From: an uncultured Ignavibacteria bacterium
Lineage (GTDB): Bacteria; Bacteroidota; Ignavibacteria; Tepidaquicellales; OLB5
Direction of reading: 5' to 3'
Length of the DNA: 64,000 nt
NCBI GenBank assembly: GCA_937873695.1
Contig: CALMYL010000018.1
Location: 1-64,000, forward strand
Positions 35,115 through 44,621 of the stretch are shown here, piece by piece. Within the stretch, counting starts at the first letter, position 1, and each line of letters begins with the position of its first letter. Below the pieces are notes generated by a model, which ran no database searches, was not told the origin of the DNA, and saw nothing but the letters and a program-made list of their open reading frames with translations. A program made the translations under genes and the position numbers.

Positions 35115-36629
35115 TCATATCTTCTTAATATTCACAGTTCGTTTGGCAGGATTTACAATCTTATCAGTACTTTTCAGCTGGGTAAATATCTTCCTAACAA
35201 TTTCGATATTATCTTTGTTTACAAGCACCAGAATTGTATCACCTTCTTCAAGTATTGAGCCGCCGCTTGGCACGACGTAGTCGTTATCCCTGTAAATTAC
35301 AGTTATCAGGCTTTCAGGGGGCAGGCTCAATTCCGCAAGTGACTTGCCCGCAACCGCTGAATGCTGCGGAATTATAAGGTCGAGCAGATCATTATTTGTC
35401 TTCTCAGCATCGGTCATTTCAATAGGAATGTGTGTCTTCAGTTCCTTGCCGCCTCTTACACCAAATAATTTCGCCATCAGCGGAATAGACCATCCCTGTA
35501 CAAGCGCTGAGGTCAATGTGATAAAGAAAATCAGATTGAAAATATAAGGACCAATTTCGAGTCCTGCGGTTAATGGAAAAGTCGCAAGTATTACCGGTAC
35601 TGCTCCCCTTAATCCAACCCAGCTTATGAACATCTTCTCATTCAGTTTGAATTTTGAGAACATCATTGAAATGAATACACCAATGGGTCTTGCGAAAAAT
35701 ATTAACACGGCTGAAAGTACCAAACCGGGACCTATAACCGCGTATAACTGCGTTGGATATACCAGCAAACCAAGAGTAAGGAACATAACAATCTGACCAA
35801 GAAGCGCAAGCCCGTCAAAAAATCTGATAAGAGATTTCTTCTGGATGAATTCACTGTTCCCCAGAATAACTGCTGCTATATAAACCGCAAGTATACCGCT
35901 TGCGCCAAGCGAAGCTGCGACTGCATAAACAAAAATCGCCGAAGCAATTGCAAAAACCGGGTAAAGACTTGGATATGAGAACTTAAACTTATTGAAAGCA
36001 ATTGAAAGAAGTTTGCCTGCACCGAAGCCAATTGCCGCTCCGAGTATAAGCTGCTGCAACAGGAAAAATATGATCTTAAAGACCGTCACTTCTTCAGCCT
36101 GGAGTAATTGAATTAGTATAATGGTAAGAATTATAGCCGCCGGATCATTGCTGCCGGATTCAAGCTCCAGCAATGGTTTGATCTTGCCTTTTAACCGGGT
36201 ACCCTTTGCGCGCAAAACAGAAAAAACCGCAGCAGCATCAGTTGATGAAATTATTGCGCCAATAAGCAGACTTTCAAGCACGGGCAGCCCGAAGAAATAA
36301 TGTACAAATACACCCAATGCCGCTGTAGTTAAAACTACTCCTAATGTTGAAAGAGTAAATGCTGTCCACATAACGGGCTTTACATCCCGCCACCGGGTTT
36401 CAAGTCCGCCTGAAAATAAAATAAATATGAGTGCCACTATACCTACATACTGAGCTATGTACACATTATCAAAATGTATCTTCCCGGGACCGTCAGAGCC
36501 GGCAAGCATTCCAACTACCAGAAACAAAATAAGCGCAGGAAGTCCGAGATTTTCAGAAATTTTAGTTAAAGTAATGCTTATCAGTATAAGGACTGAGAGC
36601 ACAAGCAGTATGTATTCAAATGGAAGCAT
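35115..36629 (-). CDS. nhaP2: K+/H+ or Na+/H+ antiporter, NhaP2/CvrA-like (CPA1)
   Basis: The 504-aa protein has a Na+/H+ exchanger domain of about 12-13 helices (about 1-390) with the ion-site segments IISSTDAAAVFSVLR and LELESGSNDPAAI. A cytoplasmic TrkA-C/RCK-C domain follows (HSAVAGKSLAELSLPPESLITVIYRD..EEGDTILVLVNKDN). This organisation matches the potassium/proton antiporters NhaP2/CvrA, which protect against high internal K+. The gene is monocistronic and bracketed by two copies of a composite hairpin repeat. Confidence 0.9.
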   Translation of the reverse strand: MLPFEYILLVLSVLILISITLTKISENLGLPALILFLVVGMLAGSDGPGKIHFDNVYIAQYVGIVALIFILFSGGLETRWRDVKPVMWTAFTLSTLGVVLTTAALGVFVHYFFGLPVLESLLIGAIISSTDAAAVFSVLRAKGTRLKGKIKPLLELESGSNDPAAIILTIILIQLLQAEEVTVFKIIFFLLQQLILGAAIGFGAGKLLSIAFNKFKFSYPSLYPVFAIASAIFVYAVAASLGASGILAVYIAAVILGNSEFIQKKSLIRFFDGLALLGQIVMFLTLGLLVYPTQLYAVIGPGLVLSAVLIFFARPIGVFISMMFSKFKLNEKMFISWVGLRGAVPVILATFPLTAGLEIGPYIFNLIFFITLTSALVQGWSIPLMAKLFGVRGGKELKTHIPIEMTDAEKTNNDLLDLIIPQHSAVAGKSLAELSLPPESLITVIYRDNDYVVPSGGSILEEGDTILVLVNKDNIEIVRKIFTQLKSTDKIVNPAKRTVNIKKI

Positions 36630-36800
36630 GGAGAGAATTTAGCAGTAAGTGTTGAAAGAATAAATGTAAATAGAACAGGAATTAAAAGATTGCTGAGCAG
36701 GTAATTAATTTGGGTTATGACTGTTCCACTAGTTACGTGTCCTATGGGTTTATTTGTGACAAAGAACCTTCAGATCTATGGACTTGATGGAAGCGAAAGC

Positions 36801-36915
36801 AATCGGGACTAAAGTCCCGGCCTGGTGGCTGGAATTGCATCCCCGCCCTGAAGGGCGGGGTTATTCAGAAATAATCATTTTTATATTCTATTCACGCTGA
36901 ACTCCTGCGTGAACT
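36801..36915. repeat. Composite hairpin mosaic, copy 2 (right of the antiporter gene)
   Basis: In the same order as copy 1: CGGGACTAAAGTCCCG (36804-36819), CCCCGCCCTGAAGGGCGGGG (36841-36860), TTCACGCTGAACTCCTGCGTG (36891-36911). The rest of the 475-bp gap (36630-37104) holds further short palindromes such as ACACTTGCGAAGTGT near 36953 and no gene. Confidence 0.8.
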
Positions 36916-37049
36916 GCCGTTATAACAGACCGGTGATTCAAAATCTGTTCTCACACTTGCGAAGTGTAGATTGCAAACGAATGAATAAACACGTCAATTC
37001 TGTAAACTAGTAACGCCAGGCTTGTAACTGATGAAATGCGTTGAGAACA

Positions 37050-37084
37050 ATTCTTAAGGCGTTCAAGCTGAACGCCTTAAGAAT
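37050..37084. repeat. Perfect 15-bp inverted repeat after secA
   Basis: ATTCTTAAGGCGTTC and GAACGCCTTAAGAAT are perfectly complementary around a 5-nt loop, 20 bp beyond the secA stop. No T-run follows on the minus strand, so it is an atypical terminator, a 3'-end stabiliser or a repeat. Confidence 0.8.
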
Positions 37085-37104
37085 AATAAAAAAATCAATT
37101 ATTC

Positions 37105-40100
37105 TTATGCTTCTTTGCCGTGGCAATTTTTGTACTTCTTGCCGCTGCCGCATGGACAGGGGTCGTTTCTGCCGACCTTGGGTCCGACCTTAATCGGTAT
37201 TTTCTTCGTATCATTCGGCTGACCCTGCATATTATCTGACTGTTCCGGGGTCATTTTCATACCTACACCTTCAGCGCTTTGTTTTATTGTAGTCATTCTC
37301 TGCGGCAAACGCTGCCTTTGTACAGGCGCTTCTACCTTCTGTTCCTGTGTAGTGAACTTAAACACAAAGTTTATCACATCCTTGCTGATATCTTCAAGCA
37401 TTTGAACAAATAAACCAAAGCCATCCTTCTTGTATTCAATCAACGGATCTTTCTGACCATATGCACGGAAATTGATACCTTCTTTGAGGTCATCCATTTC
37501 ACGCAAATGCTCTTTCCATTTATCGTCAATTACTGTGAGCATTGCAAATCTTTCGATCTGTGCTATCAGATCAACACCGTATTTTTCTTCTTTGCGCGAA
37601 TAGTTTTCATGAACGAGCTTCATTATATAATCTTCAACACCCTTTTCACCAAGTCTCTGGAATTCATCAGGGCTGACTTCCATCAGGACGGTAAATGTCC
37701 TCTGTATCTCATCCCTTAAGCCTTCATAATCAGCTTCAGGGTAATATTTTTTCACTGTATTTTCGACATATGAACCGGCCATATCAAAAATTTCATCTTT
37801 GATACGCTCACCCATTAATGCCTGGCGGCGCCTGTCGTAAATAACTTCGCGCTGCTGGTTCATAACGTTATCGTACTCAAGCAGCCTTTTACGTATACCG
37901 AAGTTATTTTCTTCAACTTTCTTCTGCGCGCGCTCAACAGAGCTTGTTATCATTGAGTGCTCAATAGCTTCGCCTTCTTCAATTCCAAGCTTTTCCATAA
38001 CCCGCGAAATTCTCTCGCTGCCAAAGAGCCTCATAAGGTCATCTTCGAGTGATAAAAAGAATTTCGATGAACCGGGGTCACCCTGTCTGCCTGCACGTCC
38101 CCTAAGCTGTCTATCAATACGCCTTGCTTCGTGACGTTCTGTACCAATTATGTGCAGGCCGCCCAGGTCAGCAACGCCGGGTCCGAGTTTTATATCAGTT
38201 CCTCTGCCCGCCATGTTGGTTGCAATTGTTACAGCGCTTTTTAAACCCGCATTCTGAACAATTGATGCTTCGCGCTGATGCTGCTTTGCGTTGAGCACTT
38301 CATGGGCAACCTGCTTGCGTTTAAGCATTCTGCTTAAGGTTTCAGATACTTCAACAGAAGTTGTACCAACAAGTACGGGTCTGCCGATCTTCTTCATCTG
38401 CTCAATTTCGGCAATTACAGCATTATATTTTTCACGTTTGGTTTTGTAAACAACATCGTTCATATCATCGCGAATGCAGTCGCGGTTTGTTGGTATTACA
38501 ACAACATCAAGTTTATAAATATCCAGGAACTCACCCGCTTCAGTTTCAGCGGTACCTGTCATACCTGCAAGCTTTTTGTATAGCCTGAAGTAATTTTGAA
38601 GTGTAATGGTTGCAAGAGTTTGTGTATCTTTTTCAACGTGAACGCCTTCTTTAGCTTCAATAGCCTGGTGAAGCCCTTCGGAGTATCTTCTTCCGGGCAG
38701 TACACGGCCGGTGAATTCATCTACAATCATGATCTTGTTATCCTGTATAACATACTCAACATCATTTTCGTACAGCGAATATGCTCTTAGCAGCTGCTGT
38801 ACAGTGTGAATTCTATCACTTCTTAATGAATATAATTCACCTAATGCGTCTTTTTTAGCAACTTTTTCAGCTTCGCTCATTGTATCATCATTTTCTAGAT
38901 GCGCGATTTCTGTGCCCATATCAGGCAGAACAAAGAAATCCTTGTCTTCCTGGGCTGATGTCAGAAACTCCCGCCCTTTTTCTGTGAGATCAATAGAATG
39001 CGCCTTTTCATCAATAGCAAAATACATTACATCATCAATTTCGGGCATTCGTTTGGCGTTATCCCGTAAAAACTCAATTTCCGTCTGCTGCATCAAAGTT
39101 TTGTTTGAAGGCTCTGAAAATAATTTCAGCAGTTTTTTATTTTTCGGGAAGCCGCGGTTAGCTCTTAAAAGAGCAACACCGGCTTCGTGAACTTCTTCCT
39201 TAGAAGCAGCTGAGCCTTTATTGATAATTGTTTCCGCTTCGCCAACAAATTTAGCAATCAGACTTTTCTGAGCATCAACAAGACGTTTAACGCGCGGATT
39301 CATTTCATCGAACTTATGTTCGCTCATTTCTACCGCACCTGAAATAATAAGCGGGGTTCTGGCTTCATCAATAAGCACTGAATCAACTTCATCCACAATT
39401 GCATAATTGTGCCCGCGCTGAACCATGAATTTTTTGTCGACAACCATATTATCTCTAAGGTAATCAAACCCGAATTCATTATTTGTACCGTAAACAATAT
39501 CACAAGCGTAAGCATCGCGGCGTTTATCATTATCCATATCATTAAGTATAACACCAACTGTTAAACCATGAAACTTGAATATCTCGCCCATCCATTCACT
39601 GTCACGTTTAGCTAGGTAATCGTTAACGGTAATAATGTGAACACCTTTGCCCGGCAGCGCATTCAGAAACTGCGGCAGTGTACCCACAAGTGTTTTACCT
39701 TCGCCTGTTGCCATCTCAGCAATTTTACCCTGGTGAAGCACCATACCGCCAATGAGCTGTACATCAAACGGTATCATATCCCACTGCACTCTTTGTCCGG
39801 CAGCAAGCCACTCTTTACCGCATAGCCTGCGGCATGTATCCTTAACTACTGCAAAAGCCTGCGGCAGTATTTCATTCAGAGTATCTTCAATGATATCATC
39901 ACGTTCATTCTCTGTCTTTTCCAGTTCGTCATATATTTCTTTTCTTTCATCGTGAGAAATATCATTGGTAAGCTTTGAGCGCAATTCAACAATTTTATCT
40001 TCATGCTCCTGAGTATTTTTGCGGATGAGTTCTTTGAACTCTGCGGTTTTACCTCTTAATTCATCATCACTCAAAGACGCAAGCTCTTTGTAGTGCTCAT

Positions 40101-40182
40101 TTATTTCTTCGACAACGGGAAGAAGTTCTTTTACGTCTTTTTCATGCTTAGACGGGAATATTTTCTTTAAAAAATTGAACAT
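37105..40182 (-). CDS. secA: Preprotein translocase ATPase SecA
   Basis: The 1025-aa motor drives Sec-dependent export through SecYEG. Walker A ([14 protein letters not shown]), the DEAD-type box ([19 protein letters not shown]), preprotein cross-linking and helical domains, the [12 protein letters not shown] motif and the C-terminal zinc-binding [13 protein letters not shown] are all intact. It is about 120 residues longer than E. coli SecA because of an insertion in the first nucleotide-binding domain (roughly 275-430), as is usual in Bacteroidota. The start lies only 12 bp from a dispersed repeat. Confidence 0.97.
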   Translation of the reverse strand: MFNFLKKIFPSKHEKDVKELLPVVEEINEHYKELASLSDDELRGKTAEFKELIRKNTQEHEDKIVELRSKLTNDISHDERKEIYDELEKTENERDDIIEDTLNEILPQAFAVVKDTCRRLCGKEWLAAGQRVQWDMIPFDVQLIGGMVLHQGKIAEMATGEGKTLVGTLPQFLNALPGKGVHIITVNDYLAKRDSEWMGEIFKFHGLTVGVILNDMDNDKRRDAYACDIVYGTNNEFGFDYLRDNMVVDKKFMVQRGHNYAIVDEVDSVLIDEARTPLIISGAVEMSEHKFDEMNPRVKRLVDAQKSLIAKFVGEAETIINKGSAASKEEVHEAGVALLRANRGFPKNKKLLKLFSEPSNKTLMQQTEIEFLRDNAKRMPEIDDVMYFAIDEKAHSIDLTEKGREFLTSAQEDKDFFVLPDMGTEIAHLENDDTMSEAEKVAKKDALGELYSLRSDRIHTVQQLLRAYSLYENDVEYVIQDNKIMIVDEFTGRVLPGRRYSEGLHQAIEAKEGVHVEKDTQTLATITLQNYFRLYKKLAGMTGTAETEAGEFLDIYKLDVVVIPTNRDCIRDDMNDVVYKTKREKYNAVIAEIEQMKKIGRPVLVGTTSVEVSETLSRMLKRKQVAHEVLNAKQHQREASIVQNAGLKSAVTIATNMAGRGTDIKLGPGVADLGGLHIIGTERHEARRIDRQLRGRAGRQGDPGSSKFFLSLEDDLMRLFGSERISRVMEKLGIEEGEAIEHSMITSSVERAQKKVEENNFGIRKRLLEYDNVMNQQREVIYDRRRQALMGERIKDEIFDMAGSYVENTVKKYYPEADYEGLRDEIQRTFTVLMEVSPDEFQRLGEKGVEDYIMKLVHENYSRKEEKYGVDLIAQIERFAMLTVIDDKWKEHLREMDDLKEGINFRAYGQKDPLIEYKKDGFGLFVQMLEDISKDVINFVFKFTTQEQKVEAPVQRQRLPQRMTTIKQSAEGVGMKMTPEQSDNMQGQPNDTKKIPIKVGPKVGRNDPCPCGSGKKYKNCHGKEA

Positions 40183-40193
40183 ATGTTTTTTAT

Positions 40194-40266
40194 CCTGAGC
40201 GCAGCGAAGGATCTCATCCGGCGCGCGATTTTTTTCATCCTGAACGAAGTGATGAATCCCATGTGG
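40194..40266. repeat. Two direct copies of a 28-bp repeat upstream of secA
   Basis: CCTGAGCGCAGCGAAGGATC.. (40194-40221) and CCTGAACGAAGTGATGAATC.. (40239-40266) are related 28-mers ending in TCATCCGG or CCATGTGG. A third copy in inverted orientation lies at 40631-40658, beyond the GIY-YIG gene. Confidence 0.8.
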
Positions 40267-40315
40267 ATACCATCTATTTATTCGCTCTGCGGGTTTAATA
40301 TTTATAAAAATTGTT

Positions 40316-40618
40316 TTAAGTTTTTGTTTCTATCTGAAAAACTTTATATGTCAAATCAACCCAATCAGGGTTAATACTATTTATAAGATCTATTTTCTTC
40401 TTTCTTATCCAGCCTTTAATCTGTTTCTCTCTTGCAATAGCTTCTGAGCCGTTAAGAAATTCCTCATAGTAAACCAATTTATCTGCATTATAGTGTTTAG
40501 TAAAGCCATTGTATTTCTTTGTTTTGTGTTCCAAAGTTCTTTTAGCAATATTATCAGTAGCACCGGTATACAGGACCTTATGGTGCTTATTGGTCAATAT
40601 GTAAACGTAAAACTTCAT
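40316..40618 (-). CDS. GIY-YIG nuclease domain protein
   Basis: The 100-aa single-domain protein has the GIY-YIG core: [30 protein letters not shown] (the YVYIL..LYTGAT strands and catalytic Arg), [12 protein letters not shown] and [21 protein letters not shown] with the metal-binding Glu. The small UPF0213-like family has no fixed role; members may cleave DNA. The gene is bracketed by copies of a 28-bp dispersed repeat and separates secA from a thioredoxin-family gene, which suggests it arrived as a unit. Confidence 0.88.
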   Translation of the reverse strand: MKFYVYILTNKHHKVLYTGATDNIAKRTLEHKTKKYNGFTKHYNADKLVYYEEFLNGSEAIAREKQIKGWIRKKKIDLINSINPDWVDLTYKVFQIETKT

Positions 40619-40630
40619 ACTAATAGCCTA

Positions 40631-40658
40631 CCGAATGAGACCCTTCACTTCGTTCAGG
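40631..40658. repeat. Inverted copy of the 28-bp repeat beyond the GIY-YIG gene
   Basis: The reverse complement reads CCTGAACGAAGTGAAGGGTC.. and ends TCATTCGG. It overlaps the 3' end of the thioredoxin-family gene and supplies that gene's TGA stop. Confidence 0.8.
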
Positions 40659-41205
40659 GATTAATCCACTTAATACTGCAGCCCATCGAAGGTACCATCT
40701 CAAAATCAATACCTTTTCCTGCAAGCAGCAGATCAATTGCGCGTTCAAGATCCCTGTTTTTCACTGCTGATTCATCTTTCCAGTTATCGTCAATTCTGCC
40801 CCTGTATCTTAATATCCTGTCTTTATCATACAGGTAAATATCAGGCGTGCAAACTGCATCATACGCCAATGCTGCGTTTTGCGATTCATCCCTTAGATAC
40901 GGGAAAACAAATCCCTTTTCTGCAGCACGCTTTTTCATCTCTTCGAATGAATCCTCAGGATATACACTTTCATCATTGGAATTAATACATAATAAGACGA
41001 ATGACGAGTCAGAATATTTTTTCGCAATGCTGTTTATCCTGTCTTCAACTGCCTTAACATAGGGACAGTGGTTGCAGCTGAAAATGATACAAAGAACATC
41101 TTTATCATCAAAATCCCGCAATGAATAAACATTGCCGTCAGTTCCCGGAAGCGAGAAAGCATGTGCTTTTGAGCCGATATGTAATTCTTGTGGAGATACT
41201 GGCAT
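40654..41205 (-). CDS. Thioredoxin-family (AhpC/TSA-like) protein
   Basis: The 183-aa protein has a thioredoxin fold with an unusual active site, FSCNHCPYVKAVEDR (CNHC), and the cis-Pro loop AVCTPDIYLYD. This matches a well-known group of cytoplasmic thioredoxin-like proteins of the redoxin superfamily. Its exact substrate is unknown; thiol oxidoreductase or peroxidase-like activity is likely. There is no signal peptide. The C-terminal codon and stop lie in a dispersed repeat. Confidence 0.85.
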   Translation of the reverse strand: MPVSPQELHIGSKAHAFSLPGTDGNVYSLRDFDDKDVLCIIFSCNHCPYVKAVEDRINSIAKKYSDSSFVLLCINSNDESVYPEDSFEEMKKRAAEKGFVFPYLRDESQNAALAYDAVCTPDIYLYDKDRILRYRGRIDDNWKDESAVKNRDLERAIDLLLAGKGIDFEMVPSMGCSIKWINP

Positions 41206-41299
41206 TTTATTTCAATTAACAATTATCAATTAACAATCCCGCCAAGGCGGGACTTCGAAAATTACTTTGTAATTTTCTAGTGAGCAATGAACAATTACC

Positions 41300-41416
41300 A
41301 AATAACAAATAACAAATAACAGATAACAAATATCAAATATCAAATAACAGAAATCAGATACAAACTATCAACTATCAACTATCAACTATCAACTATCAAC
41401 TGTAAACTGTCAACTA
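41300..41416. repeat. Second heptanucleotide array
   Basis: About seventeen 7-bp units: first AAATAAC/AGATAAC/AAATATC, then six or more AACTATC. The first half is the same heptad as the array at 1-119 in complementary orientation. It abuts the HAD gene and contributes its stop codon. Confidence 0.85.
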
Positions 41417-42051
41417 TCAAACATTTTCTGAAACATCTTTTCAAATCCCGCGTGATCATTCTTATCGTAGCAAATGGTTTTAATACCGAACTCTTCGGCA
41501 GCGTCACAGTTTTCCTGCAGGTCATCTATGAAAACGGATTCCTCGGGTAAAATTCCCAGATGCGAGATCGTTCTTTCGTAAATTACTGCCTCCGGTTTTA
41601 AAGATTTAAGTTCATACGATAGTGCGTACTTTTCAAGCAGATTGACATAATCATATTTCTGCTTTATATATTCAAAATGCAGCGGACTTGTATTTGAAAG
41701 AAGAAAAAGCCTGTAATTATTTTGCGATTTCAATTTCCTTACCAATGCTCTCATTGGTTCAATTTCGCTGAACATATCATTGAACGCGTTTGCATAGTCA
41801 TTGCGTTCCATATCCAGGTTAAGTCCGGTCAGACATTTTGTTACAAATTCATCTGTTGATATTTCGCCTGATTCGTAACCCAGCAGGCGGTAATTACCGC
41901 CTTTGAAAAAATTCATGTAAGCTTCTTTGCTTACTCCGCTGGCTGTAAGTTTATCTATGAATCTTTCATACTCAACATTTACAAGCACGTTACCAAGATC
42001 AAAAATAATATTTCGTATCAAACTATTGGCTGTTCTTTCTTTCCATTTCAA
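41410..42051 (-). CDS. HAD family hydrolase (phosphatase)
   Basis: The 213-aa protein has HAD motif I FDLGNVLVN (Asp nucleophile; the second acidic residue is replaced by Gly-Asn as in many YihX-like members), motif II FLLSNTS and motif III VFIDDLQENCDAA. It probably dephosphorylates a small sugar phosphate or nucleotide. The ATG start overlaps ogt by 29 bp; a TTG at 42021, just after the ogt stop, is an alternative. The stop lies in a heptad array. Confidence 0.88.
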   Translation of the reverse strand: MKWKERTANSLIRNIIFDLGNVLVNVEYERFIDKLTASGVSKEAYMNFFKGGNYRLLGYESGEISTDEFVTKCLTGLNLDMERNDYANAFNDMFSEIEPMRALVRKLKSQNNYRLFLLSNTSPLHFEYIKQKYDYVNLLEKYALSYELKSLKPEAVIYERTISHLGILPEESVFIDDLQENCDAAEEFGIKTICYDKNDHAGFEKMFQKMFDS

Positions 42052-42526
42052 GCATGAATTTTTTCATATCTACCCCGCCTCCAAATCCGCCTATTGTACC
42101 ATCTTTTGCAATTACCCTGTGACACGGTATAATGATCGGTACAGGATTTATCGCGCAGCATGTTGCAGCAGCACGAAAAGCTTTATTGTTACCTGCTCTT
42201 TTTGCAAGCTCTGAGTAAGACACAGTTTCACCATAATTTGTACCGGCAAGTGCCTGCCACACAGAGGTTTGAAATCCTGTGCCTTTCAAATAGATCTTCA
42301 TATCAAAATCAGATCGTCTGCCTGCAAAGTAGTCCTTTAACTGAGAGATCTCATAACTTAATTCAGATGGCCTGAAAACTGTTTCATCTTTAATATATTT
42401 TTTCAGCCTTCCCAGAAATTTCCTTTCACTGCCGCTGAGATCAATGTAACAGATGCCGTTTTCATTTTTGGCGATATAAAATGAACGCTTAAGCTGACTA
42501 ACGTAAAATTTTGAGTAAAAAATCAT
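42023..42526 (-). CDS. ogt: Methylated-DNA--protein-cysteine methyltransferase
   Basis: The 167-aa suicide DNA repair protein transfers O6-alkyl groups from guanine to its own Cys. It has the active site IIPCHRVIAKDGTIGGFGGG and the recognition helix region YSELAKRAGNNKAFRAAATCC. Only the Ogt-type catalytic domain is present, with no Ada regulatory domain. It is the first gene of a two-gene unit with the HAD phosphatase. A TAAATTTG box on the minus strand (42547-42554) is a candidate promoter element. Confidence 0.94.
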   Translation of the reverse strand: MIFYSKFYVSQLKRSFYIAKNENGICYIDLSGSERKFLGRLKKYIKDETVFRPSELSYEISQLKDYFAGRRSDFDMKIYLKGTGFQTSVWQALAGTNYGETVSYSELAKRAGNNKAFRAAATCCAINPVPIIIPCHRVIAKDGTIGGFGGGVDMKKFMLEMERKNSQ

Positions 42527-42617
42527 ATTTTTTGTGATAAAACTAACAAATTTACTAAAAAAATAGGATAAGTAATATTCATAAAAATAACCCTGTAATT
42601 ATAAAATCCGGGGCATT

Positions 42618-42650
42618 AAAAAACCACCCCTGTATAACAGGGGTGGTTTA
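42618..42650 (-). terminator. Terminator of the first SBBP-repeat T9SS gene
   Basis: The stem AAACCACCCCTG/CAGGGGTGGTTT has a 5-nt loop and is followed on the minus strand by a T-run. Confidence 0.92.
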
Positions 42651-42672
42651 ATATAAAACTAAAGCTGTTATA

Positions 42673-44328
42673 CTATTTTGTGAGTATCATTTTCTTCGTT
42701 GACCTGAATCCATCTGCAGTTATACTGTAGAAGTATATGCCGCTTGAAAACCTGATGGCATCCCATTTAACCATATACTCACCCGCCTTCAGCTGTTCTT
42801 TAACAAGATTTTCTATCTCTCTTCCCATAACATCATAAACAGTAACCTGAACAAAGGAAGCTTTAGGAATATCAAACCTGATAGAAGTAATCGGGTTGAA
42901 AGGATTGGGATAATTCTGGCTTAAAGTGAATTTGGACGGAATGTTAGATGATATCGGGTCAATAGCCGATATCTTTGAATATCTCAGAGTATAGAAGGCG
43001 ATCCCTGTACCGGAGAAATTGGCAGATCCGGTTACGAAGATCCTGTCAGTATCCTGAACTGCGATACCGGAAGCATAGTCATTACCGCTTGATGAACTAT
43101 TCTCTCTTTTTTCCCAGTTGAACGCTCCTGATGATGTATATGAAATTGTGAGATAATCATAGCCTGTACCAGAGCCAAAACTTGAGCCTGTTACAAACAC
43201 AAATCCTGATGCATTATCAACTGTAATGAAAAACGGGAAATCACTCCCTGAGTTGGAAGTTCTTTGCAGCCACTGCTGCGATAAGTTTGAATTGTATTTT
43301 ATGGTCGCGTAATCATAACCGGTCGATACCGCCGCGCTGTAACCGGTAACATAAACATTATTGCTGTTATCAATAGCCATTGCGGTAAGCTGGTCAGTAC
43401 TTCCAAGCGGACCGTTATAAGATGCGGCAGCAAGACTATCGCCGGTAGAAGCATTGTATTTAATTGTCATATAATCCTGCACAGCACCGGTACGGAAACT
43501 GTATCCGCCAACATAAACATTGTTTGCGCCGTTATCAAGTACAAGAGCAAGAGCATTATCTTCAGAGTTCTGAGTGCCGTTATATTTTTTAGCCCATGCA
43601 ACTGTACCATCGTTATTAATTTTCATTGTAAGGAAGTTCTCTGTTCCCGCCGTGCCTGATTTACCCGTAACATAGGCGTTACCGGATGCATCAAGTTTGA
43701 TAGCCTGCGCCTGGTCAAATGCAGATGACAGCGGGCCGATATATACGCTGGGCCACCCTGCAACAACATTACCGGAGGCGTCATATTTTATTGTCGTATA
43801 TTTCTGTCCCATTCCGCCGCCCGCGTCACTTCTTCCGGTAACATAAACTTCGCCGGCAGCATTTACTGCAATTGCGAAACCATAATCTCCGCCATTACCC
43901 GCACCGTTGAATTTTTTTACCCAAAGCCTGCTGCCTGTAGCAGCATCATATTTTATTGTGAGTATATCCCTGTTAGGATCAACCGACCAGCCTGTTACAT
44001 AAACAGCGTTATTATCGCATGTTATAGCGCTCACTTTTTCTTCAAGATTGGAAGCACCGTTATACCTGTTTACCCAAATGGTATCTCCGGTTTCAGGATC
44101 ATATCGCAGTGTTACAATATCAGCTGCGGTGCCTGAACCAAGGCTCCAGCCTGTTACAAATACATTTCCTGCTGAGTTAAGACAAACTCCAACAGCCGAA
44201 TCCTGCTGATTTACAGGCCCGTTATATATCTTAGCCCAAATTGTATTAGGCTGAGAAAACAACTCAGAACTATTTGCTAATAAAAATGAAATCGAGATGA
44301 AAAACAAAATTGAATAGGATTTTTTCAT
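42673..44328 (-). CDS. Secreted SBBP-type beta-propeller protein with T9SS sorting domain (copy 1)
   Basis: The 551-aa protein has a signal peptide (1-25) and about eight 50-residue repeats with the pattern DxxGNVYVTGxSxGxGTxxDYxTIKYxxxxGxxxW..xYNGP. This is an SBBP/beta-propeller repeat. The T9SS C-terminal domain begins near 473 (NYPNPFNPITSIRF..SGIYFYSI..KKMILTK). It is homologous to the next gene, so the pair is a tandem duplication. Surface or extracellular; ligand unknown. Confidence 0.88.
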   Translation of the reverse strand: MKKSYSILFFISISFLLANSSELFSQPNTIWAKIYNGPVNQQDSAVGVCLNSAGNVFVTGWSLGSGTAADIVTLRYDPETGDTIWVNRYNGASNLEEKVSAITCDNNAVYVTGWSVDPNRDILTIKYDAATGSRLWVKKFNGAGNGGDYGFAIAVNAAGEVYVTGRSDAGGGMGQKYTTIKYDASGNVVAGWPSVYIGPLSSAFDQAQAIKLDASGNAYVTGKSGTAGTENFLTMKINNDGTVAWAKKYNGTQNSEDNALALVLDNGANNVYVGGYSFRTGAVQDYMTIKYNASTGDSLAAASYNGPLGSTDQLTAMAIDNSNNVYVTGYSAAVSTGYDYATIKYNSNLSQQWLQRTSNSGSDFPFFITVDNASGFVFVTGSSFGSGTGYDYLTISYTSSGAFNWEKRENSSSSGNDYASGIAVQDTDRIFVTGSANFSGTGIAFYTLRYSKISAIDPISSNIPSKFTLSQNYPNPFNPITSIRFDIPKASFVQVTVYDVMGREIENLVKEQLKAGEYMVKWDAIRFSSGIYFYSITADGFRSTKKMILTK

Positions 44329-44533
44329 ATATTTACGTATTTAAAAATTACAAACTTATTAATACAAATTACTCGTTACACGGTATCATAACAATACCGT
44401 AATGAAGTTAGATGCCTCAACAAATCTGCAAAAATTCAATTTATTTATGAAATCTGAACTAAATATATAAAATTAAAACCTGATTTACAATATATCTTTT
44501 TAATTTTAAATATTAGTTTTCACAATATACTAA

Positions 44534-44564
44534 CAAAAAAGCCGGGTAAAAAATTACCCGGCTT
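44534..44564 (-). terminator. Terminator of the second SBBP-repeat T9SS gene
   Basis: The stem AAGCCGGGTAA/TTACCCGGCTT has a 4-nt loop and is followed on the minus strand by T-rich sequence (A6 at 44535-44540 on plus). Confidence 0.92.
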
Positions 44565-44621
44565 GTAAAAATATTTCAATTAACTATTACTGTATAAGAA
44601 CTGAAAGAACATGTGAGCATT

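Noticed and set aside
41206-41300. Attachment site or transposon end
   Set aside because: Only short A+T-rich repeats and one hairpin (CCCGCC..GGCGGG) are present, without an integrase or transposase.
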